Assembly: GCF_002902905.1 (NCBI RefSeq)
Contig: NZ_CP026124.1
Coordinates: forward strand, 2,108,001-2,172,000
Length of the DNA: 64,000 nucleotides
From: Achromobacter sp. AONIH1
GTDB taxonomy: Bacteria; Pseudomonadota; Gammaproteobacteria; Burkholderiales; Burkholderiaceae_B
Direction: 5' to 3'
Under the pieces are notes generated by a model that was not told the origin of the DNA, did no database searches, and worked only from the letters and a program-made list of their open reading frames with translations. Positions within the stretch are counted from its first letter, which is position 1, and the number at the start of each line of letters is the position of its first letter. Below, one piece after another: positions 24,419 through 38,235 of the stretch. The translations under genes were made by a program, and so were the position numbers.

Positions 24419-25216
24419 CTACGCCGATGCCCGCGGCGCGTCGCCGCTGCGCCGCCGCGCGCTGTCGGGCGATTCCCCGGTCAGTCGTTGGAACATGGCG
24501 ATGAACGCCGAGGGCGTGCTGTAGCCGAGCCGGCGCGCGACATCCTGCACCGGCAATCCCGCGTCCAGCATGCCCAGCGCGCTGACCACGCGCAGCCGCT
24601 GGCGCCAGTCGTTGAACGACATGCCCAGATGCTGCTGGCAGTGGCGCAGCAGCGTGCGCTCGGTGATGCCGGCGGTGGCGGCCCAGTGCGCCGCGCCGCG
24701 CTTGTCGCCGGGCTCGCGCTGCAGCGCCGCCAGGATCGGGGCCAGCGGCAGCTCGGTGGTGGACGGCAGATAGCTGGCGTAGGCGCGCGCCTGGCGCGTC
24801 TGGTCGATCACCACCTGCGCCATGCGCCGGTCTTCCGGCGTATCCGGATAGGTGATGCCGCGCCGCTCGAAATCGGCCAGCACGGCGCGCATGACGGGGC
24901 TGATCTCCAGCGTGCAGGGAGCGGCCGGCAGGCCGGCGCAGGCCGCCGCCGGGATGTCGATGCAGGCGTAGTGGACTTCGCCCTCGTTCTGGCAGCAGTG
25001 GGACACGCCCGGCGGTATCCAGATGGCGTACTGCGGCGGCGACAGGTACAGCACGCCTTCGATGCCGATCTCCATGATGCCGGAGATGGCGAAGTTCAAT
25101 TCGCCCCAATCGGAGCGGTGGCGCGCCATGCTGGAATGCGGCGTGAAATGCAGGATGCGGCAGGCCAGCGGGTAGGGCAGGTGGCTGGCCAGTTGGGCGG
25201 AGGAAGCGGGGTCCAT
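24419..25216 (-). CDS. AraC-family transcriptional regulator
   Basis: This 265-residue protein has an N-terminal cupin-like ligand domain (IWIPPGVSHCCQNEGEVHYACIDI; several Cys and His) and a C-terminal pair of helix-turn-helix motifs (ATAGITERTLLRHCQQHLG and VQDVARRLGYSTPSAFIAMF). It belongs to the subgroup of about 260 residues that often control a divergently encoded transporter. The EamA gene starts 93 bases away on the other strand, and an 8-base inverted repeat lies between. The ligand is unknown; the Cys/His content of the cupin could reflect metal binding (speculative). Confidence 0.9.
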   Translation of the reverse strand: MDPASSAQLASHLPYPLACRILHFTPHSSMARHRSDWGELNFAISGIMEIGIEGVLYLSPPQYAIWIPPGVSHCCQNEGEVHYACIDIPAAACAGLPAAPCTLEISPVMRAVLADFERRGITYPDTPEDRRMAQVVIDQTRQARAYASYLPSTTELPLAPILAALQREPGDKRGAAHWAATAGITERTLLRHCQQHLGMSFNDWRQRLRVVSALGMLDAGLPVQDVARRLGYSTPSAFIAMFQRLTGESPDSARRRSGDAPRASA

Positions 25217-25235
25217 GTCCGGATTCGAGCGTGCT

Positions 25236-25271
25236 TTGTCTGAAATTCATTATATGCCTGGAGTCAGACAA
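25236..25271. promoter_or_regulatory. Inverted repeat TTGTCTGA-N20-TCAGACAA, candidate AraC-type operator
   Basis: Perfect 8-base arms at 25236-25243 and 25264-25271 flank an AT-rich 20-base centre (TTCATTATATGCC). The site lies in the 92-base gap between the divergent AraC and EamA genes, so one regulator dimer could control both. Confidence 0.6.
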
Positions 25272-25308
25272 GTCCTACACTGAGCGCTCGTTCCCGCAAG
25301 AGCGCATC

Positions 25309-26262
25309 ATGCAGCAAGCTTCCGTTTCCCATCCTCCCGCCCGTTACCTGTTCTTCCCGCTGTTGGCGGCCCTGATCTGGTCGGTCAACATGATCGTCAC
25401 CAAGATGTCCGCCGGCCTCATCGCGCCCGCCGCCATCGGCTTCTATCGCTGGGCGCTGGCCGGCGCGCTGCTCACGCCCTTCGCCCTGCCGGGCGCCTGG
25501 GCGCAGCGCGCCCAGATCCTGCGCCATTGGCCCAAGCTGGCCGTGCTGGGCGGCCTGGCGATGGCGCTGTACCAGGGGCTGGCCTATGTGGCCGCGTCGA
25601 CCACCACCGCCACCAACATGGGCATCATCACCGCCATGATCCCGCTGCTCACCATCGTGGTCAGCGCGCTGGTGCTGCGCGAGCGGCCCACGCTGATGGC
25701 GCTGCTGGGCGGCCTGGTGTCGCTGGCCGGCCTGTCGCTGCTGATCGGCGAGGGCGATCCGGCCCGGCTGCTGCAGGTGGGCGCCAATCCGGGCGACCTG
25801 CTGATGGGCGTGGCCGCGCTGGCCTATGCGCTGTATGGCGTGCTGCTGCGCCTGTGGGCGCTGCCGCTGGGGCCGTGGCAATCGCTGTACGCGCAGATCG
25901 CCTTCGGCACGCTGTTCCTGCTGCCGACCTTCCTGCTGGCGCCGCCGTCGCCGCTCAATGCCGACAACCTGCCGCTGGTGCTCTACGCCGGCGTATTCCC
26001 GTCGCTGTTCGCGCCGTTCCTGTGGATCCAGGGCGTGCGTCACCTGGGGCCGAACCGCGCCAGCATCTTCCTGAACGTGATGCCGGTGGTCACCGTGGCG
26101 ATCGCCGCCACCTTCCTGGGCGAAAAGCCGCATCTGTTCCACCTGGTCGGCGGCGCCATGGCGCTGGCTGGCGTGATGCTGGCGCAGATGCGCGTGGGGC
26201 GGCCCGCGAAGGCGCGGCGCAAGGCGGCGGAGCAGGATCCGTCCCTGTGCAAATCGTCCTGA
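25309..26262 (+). CDS. EamA/DMT-superfamily transporter (ten-helix drug/metabolite type)
   Basis: The 317-residue membrane protein has two EamA repeats. The first begins [23 protein letters not shown]; the second ends [26 protein letters not shown]. The C-terminus is basic. DMT transporters usually export amino acids, metabolites or drugs across the inner membrane. Its gene is divergent from an AraC-type regulator, a common pairing in which the regulator senses the exported compound. The start at 25309 is chosen because the in-frame sequence before it covers the operator region. Confidence 0.9.
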   Translation: MQQASVSHPPARYLFFPLLAALIWSVNMIVTKMSAGLIAPAAIGFYRWALAGALLTPFALPGAWAQRAQILRHWPKLAVLGGLAMALYQGLAYVAASTTTATNMGIITAMIPLLTIVVSALVLRERPTLMALLGGLVSLAGLSLLIGEGDPARLLQVGANPGDLLMGVAALAYALYGVLLRLWALPLGPWQSLYAQIAFGTLFLLPTFLLAPPSPLNADNLPLVLYAGVFPSLFAPFLWIQGVRHLGPNRASIFLNVMPVVTVAIAATFLGEKPHLFHLVGGAMALAGVMLAQMRVGRPAKARRKAAEQDPSLCKSS

Positions 26263-26330
26263 GACGGGCGCGCTCGGGGAGGCACTCAAGGGCGCGCGGC
26301 CGCTGTCGCGCGCCCGCAAGGGTTCCGGCC

Positions 26331-26336
26331 TACAAT
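26331..26336 (+). promoter_or_regulatory. Possible -10 box of ettA
   Basis: TACAAT occurs 36 bases before the ettA ATG in the context CCTACAATCG. The same string precedes other genes here (50957, 53014, 59602). No clear -35 hexamer is present. Confidence 0.35.
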
Positions 26337-26371
26337 CGACGGTTTCCCAGTCTCATATCCGATACGAGCCC

Positions 26372-28045
<1,674 letters not shown>

Positions 28046-28103
28046 GGCGTTCTTGAAGCAGGGTGTCCTTGAATTAAGGCGTCCTGTTAGGCAGTCCGAA
28101 AAT

Positions 28104-28131
28104 CCCGGCCCGTTCGTGCCGGGTTTTTTTT
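28104..28131 (+). terminator. Intrinsic terminator of ettA
   Basis: The stem CCCGGC (28104-28109) pairs with GCCGGG (28118-28123), an 8-base loop separates them, and eight T follow directly. Confidence 0.9.
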
Positions 28132-28199
28132 GGATGGTGGAATGAAGGCCCGCCTCGTTTGAGGTGCATCCCTATTCACTCGCCATGCAGGAGATCGAC

Positions 28200-28409
28200 A
28201 TGCGCGCCACCGTGACGCTGGACGACGAGTTGCTTGAATTGGTGCGTTCATACACGGGAATCCAGGCTACGTCAGCGCTTGTGCAAAGCGCGTTGAGGCA
28301 ACTCGTGCAGAGAGAGGCCGCCAAACGCCTCGCCGGCTTGGGAGAAAGTTCGCCCACCCTGAATGCCATCCCGAGACGGCCAGGGGCAATCCGCGATGAT
28401 CCCGAGTGA
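28200..28409 (+). CDS. Orphan VapB-like antitoxin
   Basis: The 69-residue protein MRATVTLDDELLELVRSYTG matches the short VapB-type antitoxins (ribbon-helix-helix N-terminus, toxin-binding tail). AGGAG lies eight bases before the ATG at 28200; an earlier ATG at 28164 lacks a site. VapB genes normally overlap a vapC PIN-domain toxin gene, but the bases after the stop encode no PIN protein before the unrelated hydrolase gene at 28520. It is therefore either a solitary antitoxin, a remnant, or a regulator acting in trans on a toxin elsewhere. Confidence 0.75.
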   Translation: MRATVTLDDELLELVRSYTGIQATSALVQSALRQLVQREAAKRLAGLGESSPTLNAIPRRPGAIRDDPE

Positions 28410-28519
28410 TCTTTCAGTTTTCACCTGTAGCCATTCACTCGGCCATCGCCGGGCGCCGCGATATCATTGAGTCAACCGTGCGGCGCTCGCTGCCGCGCCC
28501 GCTTTCCTGGAGATCCCCC

Positions 28520-29053
28520 ATGCTGCTGCCAGCCTCCGATTCCACGCTGCTCATCGTCGACATGCAGGGCCGCCTGATGCCCGTGATCCACGACGGCGAT
28601 GCGGTCCTGGCGGCCAACGTCAAGCTGGCCCAGGCCGCGCGGCTGCTGGAGGTGCCGGTGGTCGCCACCGAGCATCACAGCAAGATGCTGGGCGTGACCG
28701 TGGCGCCGCTGGCCGAACTGGTGCAATCGACCTTCCAGAAAATGCACTTCTCGTCGGCGCGCGAGCCGGGCTTCGAGGGCTGGCTGCCGGCCGCGCGCAA
28801 GACCGTGCTGGTGACGGGCTGCGAGGCGCACATCTGCGTGCTGCAGACCGTGATCGGGCTGACCGAGATGGGCTATCGCGCCGTGCTGGTGTCCGATGCG
28901 GCGGGTTCGCGCAAGCCGTCCGACCATCATGCGGCGCTGCGCCGCGCGCGGGCGCATGGCGCGGATATCGTCACCACCGAAATGGCGATCTTCGAGTGGA
29001 TGGAAACCTGCGAGCACCCGCGCTTTCGCGACGTGTTACGTCTGGTCAAATAG
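28520..29053 (+). CDS. Isochorismatase-family cysteine hydrolase (YcaC-like)
   Basis: The 177-residue protein has the family triad: Asp14 in LLIVDMQ, Lys74 in FQKMHFSS and Cys106 in CEAHICVLQT. Such enzymes hydrolyse isochorismate, nicotinamide or other amides; the short form without extra domains resembles YcaC and similar hydrolases of unknown substrate. The start at 28520 follows GGAGATCCCCC. It is monocistronic and lies between the orphan antitoxin and a lipoprotein gene. Confidence 0.88.
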   Translation: MLLPASDSTLLIVDMQGRLMPVIHDGDAVLAANVKLAQAARLLEVPVVATEHHSKMLGVTVAPLAELVQSTFQKMHFSSAREPGFEGWLPAARKTVLVTGCEAHICVLQTVIGLTEMGYRAVLVSDAAGSRKPSDHHAALRRARAHGADIVTTEMAIFEWMETCEHPRFRDVLRLVK

Positions 29054-29243
29054 CGGCCCCGGCTGCAACATTGTCCCCAGGGAACGCAAAGATTATCTCG
29101 CTGTTTGACACAATTCCTGGGCAAACTTCACAGCGCGCAGGCGAATATTTTGCGATCCTGAAGGCTCCAACCCAAGAGGGAAGCGCGCGCTCGCAACCAG
29201 CAGGATCCAGCGCTTTTCCGGGAACAAGAACAGGAGTCCCATC

Positions 29244-29471
29244 ATGAAAATCGCATCCATCACCAAGATCTGCGCGGCGACCGCGCTGGCTGTCACCATG
29301 GCGGGCTGCTCGTCGTGGGACAGCATGAGCCATCGCCAGAAAAGCACCGTGGGCGGCGCCGCGTTGGGCGGCGTGGCCGGCGCGGTGATCACCAACGGCG
29401 GCATCCTCGGCACGGTCGGCGGCGCGGCCATCGGCGGCGTGATCGGCGACCAGGTCGGCAAGCGGCGCTGA
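29244..29471 (+). CDS. Small glycine-zipper lipoprotein (OsmB-like)
   Basis: The 75-residue protein has a lipoprotein signal peptide ending at the lipobox TMAGC (Cys21 lipidated). It then has GGAALGGVAGAVITNGGILGTVGGAAIGGVIGDQVG, a glycine-zipper two-helix hairpin, and ends in KRR. AGGAG lies a few bases before the ATG. It is probably anchored in the outer or inner membrane as a stress-type envelope protein. The 190 bases upstream hold no gene; a TTGACA at 29105 has no convincing -10 partner. A bidirectional terminator follows. Confidence 0.85.
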   Translation: MKIASITKICAATALAVTMAGCSSWDSMSHRQKSTVGGAALGGVAGAVITNGGILGTVGGAAIGGVIGDQVGKRR

Positions 29472-29501
29472 CGCGGCGGCTGCATTCCGGCCACCCATGA
29501 A

Positions 29502-29530
29502 AAAACGCCCGGCGCGATGCCGGGCGTTTT
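29502..29530. terminator. Bidirectional intrinsic terminator between the lipoprotein gene and minE
   Basis: AAAACGCCCGGC (29502-29513) pairs perfectly with GCCGGGCGTTTT (29519-29530) around a 5-base loop. A-rich sequence before and T after let it work on both strands for these convergent genes. Confidence 0.9.
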
Positions 29531-29604
29531 GCTTTGGCCGGCCGCCGCGTGGCGGCCGTGCTCCGTTGCGCGCGGGCGGGAACTTGCGATCCCGCCGGCG
29601 GGCG

Positions 29605-29877
29605 TCAGGCGTTGGGGCTCGAGGTCTCGCCTTGCGGCATCTCGATCTTCACCTCCAGGACTTCCAGCGTGTCCTGGCGTTCCAGGTGCACCTTGATGTC
29701 CTCGGGGTTGATCTTGACGTACTTGGAGATCACGGCGATGAGTTCCTGCTGCAGCTGCGGCAGGTAGTCGGGCGAATCGCCACGGCCCCGCTCGTGGGCC
29801 AGGATGATCTGCAGCCGCTCCTTGGCGACGGAGGCGGACGTTTTCTTTTGACCGAGCAGAAACGACAGGAAGGACAT
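29605..29877 (-). CDS. minE: Cell division topological specificity factor MinE
   Basis: The 90-residue protein begins [31 protein letters not shown], with the membrane-targeting start and the anti-MinCD helix. [23 protein letters not shown] follows in the dimer domain. It drives pole-to-pole oscillation of MinCD. It is last in a minC-minD-minE operon and starts four bases after the minD stop. Confidence 0.97.
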   Translation of the reverse strand: MSFLSFLLGQKKTSASVAKERLQIILAHERGRGDSPDYLPQLQQELIAVISKYVKINPEDIKVHLERQDTLEVLEVKIEMPQGETSSPNA

Positions 29878-29880
29878 TGC

Positions 29881-30696
29881 TTACTTGCCTCCGAACAGGC
29901 GTTTCAGGAAACCGGGCTTTTCGTAGTCGGTGAAGCGCAGGGCCTTGTCTTCGCCCAGGTAGCGGGCGACGACGTCCTTGTAGGCTTCGGACACGTCGGT
30001 GTCTTTCAGGTGGATGGCCGGCAGGCCCTGGTTGGACGCCTGCAGCACGGCTTCGGATTCGGGGATCACGCCGATCAGCTTGATGCGCAGGATGTCCTCG
30101 ATGTCGGTCAGCGACAGCATCTCGCCGTCGACTACGCGCTTGGGGTTGTAGCGCGTGAGCAGCAGGAATTCCTTGACCGGCTCGTTGCCTTCCACGGCGC
30201 GCTTGGACTTGGCGGCCAGGATGCCCAGGATACGGTCGGAGTCGCGCACCGAGGAGACTTCGGGGTTGGTCACGACGATGGCGTCATCGGCGAAGTAGGC
30301 GGCCATCAGCGCGCCGGTCTCGATGCCGGCCGGCGAATCGCAGACGATGTACTCGAAGCCCATTTCCTTCAGGTCGTTGATGACCTTTTCCACGCCTTCC
30401 TGGGTCAGCGCGTCCTTGTCGCGGGTCTGCGACGCGGGCAGGATGAAGAGGTTCTCGAGCTGCTTGTCCTTGATCAGGGCCTGGTTCAGCGTGGCTTCGC
30501 CCTGGATCACGTTGACGAAGTCGTACACCACGCGCCGTTCGCAGCCCATGATGAGGTCCAGGTTGCGCAGGCCGACGTCGAAGTCGATGACAGCGGTCTT
30601 GTGGCCCCGCATCGCGAGTCCCGCGGAAAAACTGGCGCTGGTCGTGGTCTTGCCCACGCCGCCTTTGCCGGAAGTCACCACAACGATGCGTGTCAT
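29881..30696 (-). CDS. minD: Septum site-determining ATPase MinD
   Basis: The 271-residue protein starts MTRIVVVTSGKGGVGKTTTSA with the deviant Walker A motif. It ends in KPGFLKRLFGGK, the amphipathic membrane-targeting helix. It recruits MinC to the membrane and is displaced by MinE. The ATG at 30696 matches the usual MinD start; a TTG nine bases upstream is unlikely. The 117-base gap from minC contains a terminator-like hairpin, so minD may not be transcribed only from the minC promoter. Confidence 0.97.
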   Translation of the reverse strand: MTRIVVVTSGKGGVGKTTTSASFSAGLAMRGHKTAVIDFDVGLRNLDLIMGCERRVVYDFVNVIQGEATLNQALIKDKQLENLFILPASQTRDKDALTQEGVEKVINDLKEMGFEYIVCDSPAGIETGALMAAYFADDAIVVTNPEVSSVRDSDRILGILAAKSKRAVEGNEPVKEFLLLTRYNPKRVVDGEMLSLTDIEDILRIKLIGVIPESEAVLQASNQGLPAIHLKDTDVSEAYKDVVARYLGEDKALRFTDYEKPGFLKRLFGGK

Positions 30697-30740
30697 GACG
30701 ATCAAACCCTTATGTTCGAATAAATCGCGTTATCGTAAAG

Positions 30741-30764
30741 CAAAAAGCCCTTGTAAGGCTTCTT
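30741..30764 (-). terminator. Terminator-like hairpin between minC and minD
   Basis: On the minus strand AAGAAGCC pairs with GGCTTTTT (one G-U) around a 7-base loop, and the T-run is part of the 3' arm. It lies within the minCDE operon and could attenuate minDE or separate the two transcripts. Confidence 0.45.
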
Positions 30765-30813
30765 ACAGAATGTGTGTAGTTGATTTGCGCCCTTGCGCGA
30801 ATCGGGTGTTGCG

Positions 30814-31680
30814 TCAGGCCTTCAGGGCCTCGATGCGCAGCGTGTCGCCGTCCAGTCGGACCAGCGCCGGTTGGTTGTGCAGCGAGCGGTCGAGCTTGTC
30901 CTCGACCACGCGATACACGCCGGCAACGGCCAGCAGCTCGGCGTCCAGGTGCGTGGTGAAGATGCGGGCCGTGGCATCGCCGCGCGCGCCCGCCATGGCC
31001 TTGCCGCGCAGCGGGCCGTACACATGCACGTTGCCGTCGGCGATGACCTCGGCGCCCTGGCTGACCATGCCGATGACCACCAGGTCGGTGTGGCGCGCAT
31101 AGACGCGCTGGCCCGAGCGCAGCGGCTTGGTGATGACCAGCGCCGACGAGGAGTGCGGCGCGAAGGCGGTCGGGGCAGGCGCCGAGGTGGCGCTGGCGGC
31201 CTCGCGTTCCGGCATGGGGTTGGGCGAGGGCGCGGCCTTGCCGGAGGACGCGGGTTCGGCGATGTCGCTGGGCGCGGGCGCGGTCGTCACGGCGGCGGCC
31301 TGGATCGAGGGAACCGGCGTGGAGACGTCATTGGCCGGGGCCATGTCCACCGCCTGGGCGGGACGCGGGGCCGGCGTGGACAGTTCCACGGGCGTCAGGC
31401 CCGCCTTGCGGGCCGCTTCCAGGTTGGCGCCTTCGGCCACCACGCCGATGGGCGGCAGGTTGTGCCCGCGCAGCGCGGCGATCAGCGCCGGCCAGTCGAT
31501 GGTTTCCTCGACGCGGCTGGCATCGACCACCACGGGTTCGTTCTCGAAGAAGCTGCCGGCGTCGGCCATGCGCTTGGCCAGCGCGGCGCTCAGGCGCTCG
31601 GGATCGGCGCTGTGCAGGACCACCCGGATCGCATACAGGGTGGCGCTCTTGAAGTCCAGGGCTAGGGATTCAGTGTTCAT
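30814..31680 (-). CDS. minC: Septum site-determining protein MinC
   Basis: This is a 288-residue division inhibitor. The N-terminal domain ([20 protein letters not shown] to about residue 105) acts on FtsZ. A long Pro/Ala-rich linker (about 110-185) follows, and the C-terminal beta-helix has [42 protein letters not shown], which binds MinD. The linker is longer than in E. coli MinC (231 residues). The start at 31680 is where the conserved domain begins; in-frame sequence upstream is not MinC-like. Confidence 0.95.
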   Translation of the reverse strand: MNTESLALDFKSATLYAIRVVLHSADPERLSAALAKRMADAGSFFENEPVVVDASRVEETIDWPALIAALRGHNLPPIGVVAEGANLEAARKAGLTPVELSTPAPRPAQAVDMAPANDVSTPVPSIQAAAVTTAPAPSDIAEPASSGKAAPSPNPMPEREAASATSAPAPTAFAPHSSSALVITKPLRSGQRVYARHTDLVVIGMVSQGAEVIADGNVHVYGPLRGKAMAGARGDATARIFTTHLDAELLAVAGVYRVVEDKLDRSLHNQPALVRLDGDTLRIEALKA

Positions 31681-31865
31681 CTTGGTGTGGGATGGCGGCC
31701 GGGCACGGGAAAAAGGGCCCGTTCCGCCGGCGCGCGGATGTCGGGCATGATAACCCGCCGGGGGAGGTTTCTTCCGGTTTGGCTCAGGGGAAATCGGGGT
31801 GTTTTCCGCCTTTTGCCACCGGCCCGGACGCTTGCCTCGACGGCCCGGTCGGGCCTCGGAGATGC

Positions 31866-31891
31866 AAAAAGGGCGCCCGGAGGCGCCCTTT
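31866..31891 (-). terminator. Intrinsic terminator of glnS
   Basis: On the minus strand AAAGGGCGCC (31891-31882) pairs with GGCGCCCTTT (31877-31868) over 10 bases with a 4-base loop, followed by more T. It begins 18 bases after the glnS stop. Confidence 0.85.
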
Positions 31892-31908
31892 GGCCGAAGC
31901 AACCGGAA

Positions 31909-33705
<1,797 letters not shown>

Positions 33706-33858
33706 TCTTGAAAGAATAGGAAAAAGCGGCGACAAAGCGTCAATTTTGCCATGATCCGCAAGGAGGGCCTCCGGGGGCTGGTCAAGCCGGGTTGCAAATG
33801 GCTCCCATCTTCCGGGGACAGGCTCTACACTTATGGGCCTGTCTACCCTGTTGGCATC

Positions 33859-35202
33859 ATGGATATATCCACTCTATCACTGGCCCGTGCGCAGTTCGTG
33901 ACCAGTCTGAGTTTCCTGGCGCTGTTCCTGTCCGTCGCCCTGGCGCTGGCCTGGATCCTGCTGTTCTTCAAGCTGCGCGCCCGCATGAGCGGCAACGGCG
34001 GCTGGACCGCCGCCTATCGCTTCTGGGTTCGCATCTTCGCCCTGTCCTTCGTGCTGACGCTGGCGGCCAGCGTGCCGGTGCTGATCCAGCTTGGCAGCCT
34101 GTGGGCGGGCCTGATGGACAAGATCGGCAATGTGGCCGGCCCCTTGCTGGGCTACGGCATCCTGTCGGTCTTCATTCTCAAGTCCTGCTTCCTGGGCGTC
34201 ATGCTGTTCGGCCAGCGCCGCGTGTCCGACGGCGCCCATACGCTGGCGGTGCTGATGGTGGCGGTGGGCCAGCTGGTGGCGGTGTTCTGGGTGCTGGCCC
34301 TGCAATCGTGGATGCAGACGCCCGACGGCGCGCTGCTGGTGGATGGCCGCTATCAGGTCTATGACTGGGCTGCCGTGGTGTTCAATCCGTCGATCGGCTG
34401 GCGCATGGCGCAGGTGGCGCTCGGCTCGGCCCTGGCGGCCGCGTTTCTCATCATCGGCGTGACGGCGCTGCAGGCGCTGCGCCGGCCGCTGGGCGACGGC
34501 GAGCGCTGCGCCTTCAAGGCCGCGCTGGTCATCGCCGCGGCCGCCGCCTTGCTGCAAGGGCCGGCGGTGGTGGGCGCGGCGCAGGTGATGGCCAAGTACC
34601 AGCCGGCCAAGGCCGCCGCCGCCGCGGGCTACTGGGAAAGCGGCGCCAGGCCCAACCTGGTGCTGTTCGCCTGGCCGGACGCGCTGTCGCACCAGAATCA
34701 GGCCGAACTGGCCATCTCCAATGCCGGCGGCCGCTGGCTGCATCGCAATGACGATGGCTCCTATCAAGGGCTGGACAAGTATTCCGGCATGCTGCCGCCC
34801 GTGGCGCTGACCTTCTGGTCCCTGCGCGTGGCGGTCGGGCTGGGACTGCTGATGCTGGTCGCGTCCTGCGTCACGCTGATGTGGACCTGGCGGCGCGAGC
34901 TGGATCCGTCCGGCCTGCCGCGCGGATGGCTGCGGATGCTGTGCGGCATGATGTTCTCGGGCGGCATCGCGGTGGTGGCGGGCTGGTGGGTGTCGATCAT
35001 CGGTCTGCAGCCCTTCGTGGTGAACGGCACCATCACGCAGACGGAGGTGCTGGGCACGGCCTCGTCCGGCGCGGTGCTGTACGGCCTGATCGGCTACGGC
35101 CTGCTGTACGCGCTGTTGCTGGCCGCGTTCGCCGGGATGCTGTTCCACGCGGCGCGCTACGGCGTGGTGCCGGTGCGCAAACTGGGCGGAGGTGCGCAAT
35201 GA
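33859..35202 (+). CDS. Cytochrome bd-type oxidase subunit I-like protein lacking the canonical heme ligands
   Basis: The 447-residue polytopic protein aligns with CydA (LARAQFVTSL, FNPSIGWRMAQV, GWWVSIIGLQPFVVNG for E. coli GWFVAEYGRQPW). By eye the heme-binding positions are changed: His19 is not His (LSFLALFL), Glu99 is Tyr and Glu107 is Lys (GPLLGYGILSVFILKSCFLG), His186 is Gln (WRMAQVA), and Met393 is not kept. It may be a heme-poor or heme-free member of the bd superfamily, with a role other than oxygen reduction. The start at 33859 removes a non-membrane extension. It overlaps the subunit II gene by four bases. Confidence 0.85.
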   Translation: MDISTLSLARAQFVTSLSFLALFLSVALALAWILLFFKLRARMSGNGGWTAAYRFWVRIFALSFVLTLAASVPVLIQLGSLWAGLMDKIGNVAGPLLGYGILSVFILKSCFLGVMLFGQRRVSDGAHTLAVLMVAVGQLVAVFWVLALQSWMQTPDGALLVDGRYQVYDWAAVVFNPSIGWRMAQVALGSALAAAFLIIGVTALQALRRPLGDGERCAFKAALVIAAAAALLQGPAVVGAAQVMAKYQPAKAAAAAGYWESGARPNLVLFAWPDALSHQNQAELAISNAGGRWLHRNDDGSYQGLDKYSGMLPPVALTFWSLRVAVGLGLLMLVASCVTLMWTWRRELDPSGLPRGWLRMLCGMMFSGGIAVVAGWWVSIIGLQPFVVNGTITQTEVLGTASSGAVLYGLIGYGLLYALLLAAFAGMLFHAARYGVVPVRKLGGGAQ

Positions 35203-36254
35203 TCGCGATGCTGGCCGCTTCGCAAGGGCTCAATCCCGACGATCCCTCGTTCTGGATGCCGCTGGCCTTCATGGCGTTGCTGTTCGTGGTGATCGCCGCC
35301 GGCGTGGTGCTGGACGGCTTCGACCTGGGCGTGGGCATCCTGCTGCAACTGGCGCCGGCCGAAGAGCGCGGCCGCATGATGAGCCTGCTCAGCCCCTGGC
35401 GCGACGCCAACGAGTTCTGGCTGCTGCTGGGCATGGGCCTGTTCGCCTCGGCCTTTCCCTTCGCCTGGGGCGCGGTGCTGGGCAAGCTGTATGGCCCGCT
35501 GACCTTCATGGTGCTGGGCGTGGTGCTGCGCAGCGTGGCGTTCGAGTTCCGCATCCGCGCCCGCAACGAGCACAAGCCGCGCTGGATCTTCGCCTTCTGG
35601 GCGGGGTCGCTGATGACGGCCTTCGGCCAGGGCATGCTGCTGGGCCGTATCGCCACCGGCTACCAATCCGACGCCGGCTATGGCTGGTTCGCGTTGTTCG
35701 TGGGTCTGTGCGCGGTGGCGGCCTATGTGCTGCTGGGCGCGTCATGGCTGGTGATGCGGGTCGATGGCGACCTGCAGCGCCGGGCCGCGAACTGGGCCCG
35801 CCACGCCATCCGCTGGACGGCCGTGGGCATGGTGGCGATCGCGGTGACGCTGGGCCTGGCCAACGCGGGCATCTTCTACAAGTGGAGCAACATCGCCCAT
35901 CTGAGCCTCGCGGCCACGGTCTGGGTGCTGATGCTGGGCGGCTTCGTCGCGGCGGAAATGCTGCTGGCGCGACTGCCGGGGCAGGCCGACCGTTTCAGCT
36001 GGCTGCCTTTCGTGCTGTGCGTGGCGCTGTTCCTGCTGATGCTGTGCGGGCTGGCCTACAGCCTGTTCCCCTACCTGATCCTGGACGACATGACGCTGTG
36101 GGACGGCGCCGGCGCGCTGGGCTCGATGCGGCTGGTCATGGCGGGCGCGGTGATCGGGATTCCGGTGGTGCTGGTGTTCAACATCCTGGCGTACCGCTCG
36201 GTGTTCGGCAAGGAGCGCCCGCCCGTGCCGCTGCTGCCGCCGCCGTCGCCCTGA
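35199..36254 (+). CDS. Cytochrome bd-type oxidase subunit II-like protein (CydB family)
   Basis: The 351-residue membrane protein has the CydB signature GVVLDGFDLGVGILLQL near residues 32-48 and WRDANEFWLLLGMGLFASAFPFAWG, matching family blocks. Subunit II binds no heme and scaffolds subunit I. It starts inside the stop of the subunit I gene (ATGA), so a 1:1 complex is expected. No cydX-like small ORF or cydDC exporter genes are nearby. A palindromic terminator follows. Confidence 0.9.
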   Translation: MIAMLAASQGLNPDDPSFWMPLAFMALLFVVIAAGVVLDGFDLGVGILLQLAPAEERGRMMSLLSPWRDANEFWLLLGMGLFASAFPFAWGAVLGKLYGPLTFMVLGVVLRSVAFEFRIRARNEHKPRWIFAFWAGSLMTAFGQGMLLGRIATGYQSDAGYGWFALFVGLCAVAAYVLLGASWLVMRVDGDLQRRAANWARHAIRWTAVGMVAIAVTLGLANAGIFYKWSNIAHLSLAATVWVLMLGGFVAAEMLLARLPGQADRFSWLPFVLCVALFLLMLCGLAYSLFPYLILDDMTLWDGAGALGSMRLVMAGAVIGIPVVLVFNILAYRSVFGKERPPVPLLPPPSP

Positions 36255-36273
36255 CCCGGGGCGCGGAACCTGT

Positions 36274-36304
36274 GCGCGGCGCCCGGGCGCCGCGCTTGCG
36301 TTTT
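36274..36304 (+). terminator. Terminator between the bd-like operon and recQ
   Basis: A perfect palindrome spans 36274-36295 (GCGCGGCGCC and its complement), and TTGCGTTTT follows. It ends the rightward bd-like transcript and lies 17 bases from the recQ stop on the other strand. Confidence 0.65.
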
Positions 36305-36311
36305 GACGGCC

Positions 36312-38141
<1,830 letters not shown>

Positions 38142-38235
38142 GGGGGTAGGTCGGAAGCATCATGGCGGGGATTTTAAGCCCCAATCCGGCGGGCGGCGGC
38201 CGGGGATGACTTTTCCGTCCGCCGCGAGGCCGGGG

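Noticed and set aside
28410..28519. A vapC toxin gene expected after the VapB-like antitoxin
   Set aside because: The 110 bases hold no PIN-domain coding sequence in any frame that I can see.
30697..30705. TTG start for minD nine bases upstream
   Set aside because: MinD proteins begin at MTRIVVVTSGKGG; the ATG at 30696 gives the usual length.
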